A stretch of DNA of 50,934 nt, from NCBI GenBank assembly GCA_024682835.1, contig JAIKYU010000067.1:1-50934 (forward strand). Direction: 5' to 3'. The position numbers and the translations under genes were made by a program. This DNA is from Lachnospiraceae bacterium. GTDB lineage: Bacteria > Bacillota > Clostridia > Lachnospirales > Lachnospiraceae. Every line of letters starts with the position of its first letter. Within the stretch, counting starts at the first letter, position 1. The notes under the pieces were generated by a model. The model searched no databases. It was not told the origin of the DNA and saw only the letters and a program-made list of their open reading frames with translations. Shown here in pieces: positions 45,347-50,934 of this stretch.

Positions 45347-45778
45347 TCAACCCTCCAGATATTTATACAGCAGTCTGTACAGCTCCTTTACATCATTCTC
45401 CGTCAGGGGGGATCCTTTCTTTCCGAGTTCAAGCGGTATATCCTTGCACTTCTCCTTAAGATCATTCCCCTTTTTCGTGATGCTTATGATTGTAACCCGT
45501 TCATCCTCCTTTGAACGTTCTCTCGTCACATACCCTTCTTTTTCAAGCGTCTTAAGCAGAGGTGTGAGCGTACCGGCATCCAGATGAAGGATGCTTCCGA
45601 GCTGTCCCACATGAACACTCTCCTTCTCCCACAACACCATGAAAACAATGTATTGCGTATATGTCAGGCCCAAAGGCTTCAGATATGGATTATACGCCGC
45701 AACGATCTTCCTTCCGCATGCATACATCGGAAAGCATAACTGATTTTCAAGCAATAACTGTTCGTATTCCTGCGCCAT
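45347..45778 (-). CDS. ohrR: MarR/OhrR-type peroxide-sensing repressor
   Basis: This 143-aa winged-helix protein matches the OhrR branch of MarR: the N-terminus reads NQLCFPMYACGRK, which places a Cys at residue 15, the position of the sensing Cys in Bacillus OhrR. The DNA-binding helix and wing are in LDAGTLTPLLKTLE and TRERSKEDERVTII. Oxidation of the Cys would release it from DNA. It lies 10 bp after gpx in the same operon, so it probably represses its own operon through the palindrome in the gpx promoter. C21 might act as a second redox Cys. Confidence 0.88.
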   Translation of the reverse strand: MAQEYEQLLLENQLCFPMYACGRKIVAAYNPYLKPLGLTYTQYIVFMVLWEKESVHVGQLGSILHLDAGTLTPLLKTLEKEGYVTRERSKEDERVTIISITKKGNDLKEKCKDIPLELGKKGSPLTENDVKELYRLLYKYLEG

Positions 45779-45788
45779 GACCTGTCCC

Positions 45789-46331
45789 TTACAACAATCC
45801 CTCTACGCATTGATCCACGTGCTCCATCTTCTCAGTGGGTTCAAACCTTGCGACCACATTTCCACTTCTGTCAACAACGAACTTGGTGAAGTTCCACTTG
45901 ATCTCCGGATTGTTCTTATAATCCTTATCGATCGTCTTAAGCATCGCGCTCATCGCAAGGGCCGTGGGGCCTTTACCGAAACCCTCGAATCCCTTCTGCT
46001 CCTTCAGATACTTAAACAGCGGGATTGCGGTCTCACCGTTTACGTCAGCCTTTTTCATCTGAGGGAATTGCGTGTTGTACTTGAGCTGGCAGAACTCATG
46101 GATCTCATCATCCGTTCCCGGCGTCTGTCCCGCAAACTGGTTGCAGGGAACATCGATGATCTCAAAACCCCTGTCATGATATTTCTCATACATCGCTTCG
46201 AGATCCTTGTAATGCGGAGTGAACCCGCATCCTGTCGCGGTATTAACGACAAGAACCACCTTCCCCTCATAATCCTTCATAGAAATCTCTTCGCCTGTAG
46301 CAGTCATTACGCTCTGATCATAAAATCCCAT
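45789..46331 (-). CDS. Glutathione peroxidase family protein (thiol peroxidase)
   Basis: This 180-aa protein has the GPx motif NTATGCGFTPHY with a peroxidatic Cys near residue 35 instead of selenocysteine, plus NQFAGQ and WNFTKFVVD. Clostridia usually reduce such enzymes with thioredoxin rather than glutathione. An AAGGAGG site lies 10 bp upstream of its ATG. It is the first gene of the operon with ohrR, and the promoter carries a palindrome. Confidence 0.93.
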   Translation of the reverse strand: MGFYDQSVMTATGEEISMKDYEGKVVLVVNTATGCGFTPHYKDLEAMYEKYHDRGFEIIDVPCNQFAGQTPGTDDEIHEFCQLKYNTQFPQMKKADVNGETAIPLFKYLKEQKGFEGFGKGPTALAMSAMLKTIDKDYKNNPEIKWNFTKFVVDRSGNVVARFEPTEKMEHVDQCVEGLL

Positions 46332-46378
46332 CGTATGTACCTCCTTTGAAACAAAACGTTTTTGTTATCTTTTATCAT

Positions 46379-46407
46379 ATTATATTTGACCAAATGTATA
46401 TTGTCAA
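46379..46407 (-). promoter_or_regulatory. gpx-ohrR promoter with palindromic operator
   Basis: On the minus strand TTGACA (46402-46407) and TATAAT (46379-46384) are 17 bp apart. Between and over them lies the near-palindrome TATATTTGACCAAATGTA (46381-46398), well placed to block polymerase. A second small palindrome AAAACGTTTT (46353-46362) lies in the leader. The match to OhrR is inferred from the neighbouring regulator. Confidence 0.75.
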
Positions 46408-46470
46408 GAACTTTTTTCACATTTTTTAATCATTCAACAGTGTTCCACACAACTCTCCCGGGACAGTTTA

Positions 46471-46499
46471 CAAATCAGCGCTTTATCAGCGCTGATTTG
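46471..46499. repeat. Perfect 11-bp hairpin between gpx and the methyltransferase
   Basis: CAAATCAGCGC (46471-46481) pairs with GCGCTGATTTG (46489-46499) around seven bases. The word GACAGTTT before it recurs at 46550-46557. There is no T-tract. It lies upstream of a TATACT box (46532-46537) and could be an operator for the methyltransferase gene. Confidence 0.55.
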
Positions 46500-46638
46500 A
46501 ATTCTTAATAGAAATACGGCCGGCATTTTGTTATACTGGTTCACACGGAGACAGTTTTTAAATCGGCAGTAAAACTCGTTCGCGAGTATAGAATATCATC
46601 GGAAATGTGAAAAATCGGAGTTGCAGAAAGGAACCATC

Positions 46639-47436
46639 ATGGAGAAGTATATTGAAGGCAATAAAGCGGCCTGGGAAGAGGCTTTTGATAACAGGGATGC
46701 GTCCTGGGGCGCCGATATAAGAGAACGGATACAAAAAGAAGACTATCCGTTTTTCGAAAAGGAAATGATTGATATTCTGCGAAATATCGATACGGAGGGA
46801 AAGACGATCGGTCAATTCTGCTGCAATAACGGCCGGGAGTTGCTTTCTCTGGTGAAAAGCGGGAAAGCAGCACAGGGAATAGGCTTTGATATTGCCGAAA
46901 ACCAGGTCTCCTTTGCGAATGAAAAAGCAAGAGAACTAAACCTGCCTTGTATCTATGAAGCCGTAAATGTCTATGATATTGATGAGCGCTATGAAGATCG
47001 GTTTGATATGGTGATCATTACTATAGGAGCGCTTTGCTGGTTTGAAGATCTGAATCGTTTTTTTGCGATCATAGCAAAATGCATGAAATCCGGAGCCGTG
47101 ATCGTGATTCACGAACAGCATCCCTGCACAAACATGCTTGCCACGGAAGGTGATGCAGAGTTTGATCCGGAGCATGGGAGGGAGTGTCATTTTTCCTACT
47201 TTGAGCATGAATGGAACGGAAACGGCGGTATGTATTATATGACGCTGAAAAACTACCACTCAAAGACGTTTACGGATTATACGCATCCGATGTCAGAAAT
47301 CATATCCGGAATGTGCGGGAGCGGAATGGTTATCACCGGACTTCAGGAGTATGATCACGATATCAGCGGCGGTTTTTCTTCAATAGATCATAGTGGATTT
47401 CCGCTTTCCATGATCCTGCAGGGAAAGAAATTATGA
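46639..47436 (+). CDS. Class I SAM-dependent methyltransferase
   Basis: This 265-aa protein has an AdoMet-binding motif in the variant form GQFCCNNGRELLSL, then GIGFDIAENQVSFA (the acidic ribose-binding residue), and MVIITIGALCWF as the post-I motif. The substrate is unknown. ATG 46639 is chosen because AAAGGAA lies 6 bp upstream; an in-frame TTG at 46621 is poorer. It is convergent with the SCP2 gene. Confidence 0.88.
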   Translation: MEKYIEGNKAAWEEAFDNRDASWGADIRERIQKEDYPFFEKEMIDILRNIDTEGKTIGQFCCNNGRELLSLVKSGKAAQGIGFDIAENQVSFANEKARELNLPCIYEAVNVYDIDERYEDRFDMVIITIGALCWFEDLNRFFAIIAKCMKSGAVIVIHEQHPCTNMLATEGDAEFDPEHGRECHFSYFEHEWNGNGGMYYMTLKNYHSKTFTDYTHPMSEIISGMCGSGMVITGLQEYDHDISGGFSSIDHSGFPLSMILQGKKL

Positions 47437-47463
47437 GGAAATAGAAATTCCGCCGCAAATCTT

Positions 47464-47781
47464 CTATTTCAGAATCTTGGAGAATTCAAGAGCCTTTCCC
47501 ACATCACCATCCACCTTCAGCTTTTTGGTAGTGAATGCAAGAACCGGATCGAGCTTGCCGTCCAGCATCTTATTGAAATTCGTCATACTGATCGTTATCG
47601 CGCAGTTTCGATCATTGTACTCATAGGGTTCCACGTTGATCCGGTGATCCTTGACTTCGACATAGAAGACACCGCTGTCCTTGCCGGTAATGTTGACCTG
47701 TACCGCCAGAAAATCCTTGTCAGACACATCCGCCTTTCCTGCGATCGTTCTTACCTTGTCTATCAGTTCATTGAATGTCAT
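47464..47781 (-). CDS. SCP2 sterol-binding-domain protein
   Basis: This 105-aa protein is a stand-alone SCP2 domain. The pattern is an N-terminal helix, then strands (FLAVQVNIT, VFYVEVKDH), then AITISMTNFNKMLDGKLDPV and the C-terminal LKVDGDVGKALEFSKIL, which fits the lipid-binding fold. Bacterial members bind hydrophobic ligands of unknown identity. AAGGAGG lies 9 bp before its start. Confidence 0.88.
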   Translation of the reverse strand: MTFNELIDKVRTIAGKADVSDKDFLAVQVNITGKDSGVFYVEVKDHRINVEPYEYNDRNCAITISMTNFNKMLDGKLDPVLAFTTKKLKVDGDVGKALEFSKILK

Positions 47782-47835
47782 CTCTTTCCTCCTTTGAATC
47801 GGGCGTAAACCGGTTCCGCCATTGATACTGCCTAT

Positions 47836-47864
47836 ATTATACTATTATCGTCAAACGACAGCAA
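47836..47864 (-). promoter_or_regulatory. Promoter of the SCP2 gene
   Basis: TTGCTG (47859-47864) and TATAAT (47836-47841) on the minus strand are 17 bp apart, 54 bp before the start codon. Confidence 0.65.
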
Positions 47865-48052
47865 GGATCAACACATACTCTGCCGGTGCTTCACACAGGA
47901 TTCCTTTTTTCGCGCTCCGGATAATCCAATCAAAAAGTGAACGATGTCATGACAGAATATAAGAAGCGGTATCCGCAAAAATATCGTAAAATGGTTTGAA
48001 GAGGTCAAGATGCCTGTGCCGCTCCCGATGTGAACCTGAGAGGAGGTTTTAT

Positions 48053-48961
48053 ATGGGTTATGAGAGAATAACAGACGCTAATGTGATCACAGAAAAGTAC
48101 ATGGATTCAATTCTTTTGGAGGAAAGGCTCATCGATTCCGTAGTTGCGGATATATCCACGGATTTTCTCGGCGAATCATTTGATATGCCGGTGATGACCC
48201 CGGCGTTTTCGCATCTCAAAACTTACGGGGGCAGGGAAAAAAATGGCCTTGTAGAGTATTCCGTGGCTGCTAAAGAGTGTCATATCCTGAATTTCTGCGG
48301 AATGATGGAAAATGACCAGTTTGAAAAGATCGTTGATACCGGTGCAAAGACCGTCAGGATCGTAAAGCCGTATGCAGATAGCGGCAAGGTCAGGGATCAG
48401 ATGCAGTATGCCGAAAGCATCGGTGCATTTGGTATAGGAATGGATATAGATCATATTTTCGGCGAGGGCGGTCATGATATTGTGATAGGAGAAGAAATGA
48501 CCGGGCAGACCACGCAGATGCTCCGCTCCTATGTGGAGATGACCAAGCTGCCGTTTGTGGTAAAGGGTGTCCTTAGCGTAGCGGATGCAGTGAAAAGCGC
48601 TGATATAGGTGCAAAAGCCATCATAGTAAGTCACCATCATGGTCGTTTGCCGTATGCGGTTCCGCCGATGATGATACTGCCGAAAATAAAGGAAGCGCTT
48701 GCGGGTCGGGATGTTAAGATCATTGTAGATTGCGGCATTGCGAGCGGATATGATGTGTTTAAGGCTCTTGCGCTCGGCGCTGATGCCTGCGCAGTCGGAA
48801 GGTCGATGCTTCCTGCACTCGAAAAGGACGGCACCCCCGGGGTTTGTGATTTTATCAGAAAAGTCGGTAATGAGCTTCAGTATGCCATGAGCTTTACAGG
48901 ATTCGCCAAAGTAAAAGATATTGATGATTCGGTGCTGCACTTTACGCAGCATTGGATCTGA
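48053..48961 (+). CDS. FMN-dependent alpha-hydroxy-acid dehydrogenase family, short form
   Basis: This 302-aa TIM-barrel protein resembles lactate oxidase/dehydrogenase relatives: FDMPVMTPAFSHL for the FMN site, PFVVKGVLSVADAV with the conserved Lys, SHHHGRLPYAVPP in place of the usual SNHGGRQLD, then KIIVDCGIASGYDVFKALALGADACAVGR for the phosphate site. It is about 60 residues shorter than the usual enzymes. It keeps a histidine and arginine in HHHGR. ATG 48053 has GAGAGGAGG upstream; a longer frame has none. The TIM-barrel isomerase gene follows after 96 bp. Confidence 0.85.
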   Translation: MGYERITDANVITEKYMDSILLEERLIDSVVADISTDFLGESFDMPVMTPAFSHLKTYGGREKNGLVEYSVAAKECHILNFCGMMENDQFEKIVDTGAKTVRIVKPYADSGKVRDQMQYAESIGAFGIGMDIDHIFGEGGHDIVIGEEMTGQTTQMLRSYVEMTKLPFVVKGVLSVADAVKSADIGAKAIIVSHHHGRLPYAVPPMMILPKIKEALAGRDVKIIVDCGIASGYDVFKALALGADACAVGRSMLPALEKDGTPGVCDFIRKVGNELQYAMSFTGFAKVKDIDDSVLHFTQHWI

Positions 48962-49057
48962 TCGGATACTTCATCAAATACTATTTATTGTATAAAGAGT
49001 GATTGTGAAGAGATTTATAACATGATGGTATAAGAGATTCAGGGAGGTTTACGGGAC

Positions 49058-49870
49058 ATGAGACTTGGAACTTCATCACCGCTGCAACACGATACCCCGG
49101 AAGAATGGGCAAAGAATCAGGCCGAACTCGGATGCAGGGCAGTTGTCTTTCCGGTGCAGAGTAATGAGCCTGAGTCAAAAATCATAGCATACAGGGAGGC
49201 TGCGGAAAAAGCAGGGCTTTCGATCGCCGAAGTCGGGATATGGAAAAATGCTCTGGCCTCAGATCCCGATGAACGCAAAGCAAATATGGATTACTGTGTG
49301 GAACAGCTCCGTCTGGCTGATTTTCTAAAAGCAAGATGCGCGGTAAACGTTGCCGGTGCATTCGGTCCGATATGGGACGGCGGATACAGGGAAAACTACT
49401 CTGAAGAAGCGTGGAAACGGACCGTATCCATGATCCGCGAGATCATAGACAGGGCTGATGTAAAGTATACATACTTCACACTTGAACCCATGCCATGGAT
49501 GATACCGACCGGGCCCAAAGAGTATCTCAGGCTTCTCGAGGCGGTTGACCGGGACCGGTTTGCCGTACATATGGATATCATTAACATGATAAGCTCTGCA
49601 GAAAGATATTTTCATGCGGAAGAATTCATAGATGAGTGTGCCGATATCCTTGGCAACAGGATAAGGAGTTGCCATATCAAGGATGTTCATCTCGACAGAA
49701 GGTATACGTTGCGCCTTGAGGAATGCGGTCCCGGAGACGGTGAATTTCCGCTGAAGTACTATGCCCGCAAGATGAATGAGATAGATCCGGAAATGCCGAT
49801 GATCCTGGAACATCTTAATACAGATGATGAATATATCAGGTATATGGAGTATCTTAAGAAGGAGCTGTGA
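49058..49870 (+). CDS. Sugar phosphate isomerase/epimerase family TIM barrel
   Basis: This 270-aa protein has the AP-endonuclease-2-like barrel fold. Metal-binding residues are visible in TLEPMPWMIP (Glu), VHMDIINMI (Asp), CHIKDVH (His and Asp) and ILEHLN (Glu), which is the xylose-isomerase-like set. The substrate is unknown. GGGAGG lies 10 bp before the start. It is probably co-transcribed with the hydroxyacid dehydrogenase, which suggests a sugar-acid catabolic step. Confidence 0.88.
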   Translation: MRLGTSSPLQHDTPEEWAKNQAELGCRAVVFPVQSNEPESKIIAYREAAEKAGLSIAEVGIWKNALASDPDERKANMDYCVEQLRLADFLKARCAVNVAGAFGPIWDGGYRENYSEEAWKRTVSMIREIIDRADVKYTYFTLEPMPWMIPTGPKEYLRLLEAVDRDRFAVHMDIINMISSAERYFHAEEFIDECADILGNRIRSCHIKDVHLDRRYTLRLEECGPGDGEFPLKYYARKMNEIDPEMPMILEHLNTDDEYIRYMEYLKKEL

Positions 49871-49920
49871 GAAACTCTATGGGCAGAAAAAATAATGCAA
49901 AAATCACGGCATCATTATGG

Positions 49921-50403
49921 TTATTGGACTGATTCATGCGTGCCTCTCAAAGACATCACATAGATCTGACAGGGATTCGCCTCATCCCAAAGGAGAGGGA
50001 ATACTTCCAGCTCCCGGAAACCGCAGCTTATATAAAAAAGATTTGTTCTGTCATAGTCCTCATACACACCCATCTTTACAGTCTTGACCTGCATGAATTC
50101 GTATCCTTGAGCTCTCGCCGATTCTTTCGCTTTTTCTACGAGTTTTCGGCCGACACCGTTTCTGTGGTATTCCTTCATCACACCCATAACAGCAATTTCA
50201 ACCGTAGCTTTCCCTGTCTCCTTCAGACATAAGAACCCCATGGTCCGATCATCGTCCATGGCCGCCAGGAAGATCCAGTCAGCACAGTCATGGATATAAC
50301 CTTCCCGGCTCTCTTCAACTTCAAACCATTCCGTCAGACGCTCAAGCACCGTTCTTGCAATCGTTCTTTTTTTATCCGAATCTGTTATTGTAACGATTTT
50401 CAT
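49921..50403 (-). CDS. GNAT-family N-acetyltransferase
   Basis: This 160-aa protein has the acetyl-CoA loop in EYHRNGVGRKLVEKA and a C-terminal FYISCGFRELEVF. The substrate is unknown. ATG 50403 has AAAGGAA about 7 bp upstream; the longer frame to 50457 overlaps the small upstream gene. It follows the 66-aa Cys-rich gene by 2 bp. Confidence 0.9.
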   Translation of the reverse strand: MKIVTITDSDKKRTIARTVLERLTEWFEVEESREGYIHDCADWIFLAAMDDDRTMGFLCLKETGKATVEIAVMGVMKEYHRNGVGRKLVEKAKESARAQGYEFMQVKTVKMGVYEDYDRTNLFYISCGFRELEVFPLLWDEANPCQIYVMSLRGTHESVQ

Positions 50404-50405
50404 TT

Positions 50406-50606
50406 CTATTCCTTTCTGATTTCTGTATCGTGCGTTCTTTTCTCTGTCGCCGGGCACTTATGGGGCATGCCCGGGCCGTACTGACATCTTGGGCAGTTGA
50501 AGAATTTGATGTATGGTGCATCCGACAGTACCGCTTCGCAGAATGCAGGATCTGCCAGCAGGGAACGAGCCAGATCGACGGTATCAACCAGATCATTTGC
50601 TTTCAT
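50406..50606 (-). CDS. Small Cys-containing protein
   Basis: This 66-aa protein has a helical start (MKANDLVDTVDLARSLLAD) and the motif CPRCQYGPGMPHKC, which could hold a metal with two CxxC-like halves. GGAGG lies 7 bp before ATG 50606. It stops 2 bp before the GNAT gene, so the two are linked. No family is recognised. Confidence 0.7.
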   Translation of the reverse strand: MKANDLVDTVDLARSLLADPAFCEAVLSDAPYIKFFNCPRCQYGPGMPHKCPATEKRTHDTEIRKE

Positions 50607-50695
50607 GGGTCCCTCCAAATCTATATTCATTCTATCACAGACGCCCTATCGATAGAAGAGCGAACCATCTTTTGAGAAACACATGGTGAGGCGAT

Positions 50696-50724
50696 TTGGC
50701 AATTCTGTTCTCCGGGCGTATAAT
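50696..50724 (+). promoter_or_regulatory. Promoter of the Eis-like gene
   Basis: TTGGCA (50696-50701) and TATAAT (50719-50724) are 17 bp apart. The -35 region and the CGTATAATA part match the promoter at 38650. Confidence 0.8.
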
Positions 50725-50793
50725 ATTTAGATATTCTGCGCCAGAATGATTGGGGCGAATGGATGCACTTCAGGTACAGGAAGGTTTCAGATT

Positions 50794-50934
50794 ATGAAAG
50801 TCAGAAAAATCAGAAAAAACGAGCTGCCGGAAGCATACCTGATTTCAGCGTATTGCTTTCATGTGCGTACGGACGATACGGACGCCGAAATAAGAAAGAT
50901 CGACGCGTCAAACCGCGAGGACTGGGGCGCCTTT
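50794..50934 (+). CDS. Eis-like GNAT acetyltransferase (5' end only)
   Basis: The first 47 residues are present before the window ends. MKVRKIRKNELPEAYLISAY followed by FHV and later DWGAF fits the start of the Eis/multi-acetyltransferase family, which combines tandem GNAT domains with a C-terminal SCP2-like domain. AGGAAGG lies 9 bp upstream of the ATG. The call rests on the N-terminus only. Confidence 0.7.
   Translation, partial: MKVRKIRKNELPEAYLISAYCFHVRTDDTDAEIRKIDASNREDWGAF

Noticed and set aside
1..50934. CRISPR arrays, rRNA genes and insertion sequences
   Set aside because: No regularly spaced repeats, rRNA-like sequence or transposase gene were seen; the only spaced repeat is the coding 33-bp array.

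Overview
The window looks like a chromosomal segment of an anaerobic Clostridia-type Firmicute, most likely Lachnospiraceae or a close relative. The reasons are strong GGAGG ribosome-binding sites, sigma-A promoters of the TTGACA/TATAAT type, intrinsic terminators, a type III glutamine synthetase beside GltB/GltD, many cyclic-di-GMP enzymes and very large Lys/Glu-rich hypothetical proteins. The genus cannot be told from the sequence alone.

Left end (1-2453): the right end of an integrated element. It holds the tail of an unidentified gene, about 0.8 kb of non-coding DNA packed with large perfect hairpins, and a complete tyrosine recombinase that stops about 120 bp from the 3' end of a tRNA-Gly(GCC), the usual attachment site for such elements.

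Nitrogen block (2581-16368): glnN (type III glutamine synthetase), gltB and gltD form a minus-strand operon. Upstream of it lies an ammonium transporter fused to a PII domain. Divergent from that are asnB and pyrG. The glnN, amt and asnB promoters are each followed directly by an intrinsic terminator. The glnN and asnB leaders are near copies of each other and can form a competing hairpin at the extreme 5' end. This points to a shared attenuation switch for ammonia and glutamine genes.

Signalling and housekeeping block (16351-27967): a DUF2225 protein, a STAS protein fused to a kinase-like domain with altered catalytic residues, an HD-GYP phosphodiesterase, a GNAT enzyme, decayed cobQ/cobT remnants, a REC-GGDEF protein, a TtcA-like tRNA thiolase, an NAD-dependent epimerase, a MATE exporter and a GAF-GGDEF-EAL protein. 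A PAS-GGDEF protein lies further on. None of the three GGDEF domains shows the RxxD inhibitory site.

Giant-protein block (28166-45144): a 2139-aa protein with internal repeats and a kinase-like region, a 282-aa acidic helical protein and an 815-aa protein with a papain-like Cys-His-Asp site form one plus-strand operon. A rhomboid protease converges on it. A 1001-aa coiled-coil protein lies 4 kb away and shares a sequence motif with the 815-aa protein. This set matches no system I know and is the best candidate for something undescribed.

Right end (45347-50934): a Gpx-OhrR peroxide operon with a visible operator, a methyltransferase, an SCP2-domain protein, a short FMN-dependent hydroxyacid dehydrogenase, a TIM-barrel isomerase, a GNAT enzyme with a tiny Cys-rich partner, and the start of an Eis-like acetyltransferase cut by the window edge.
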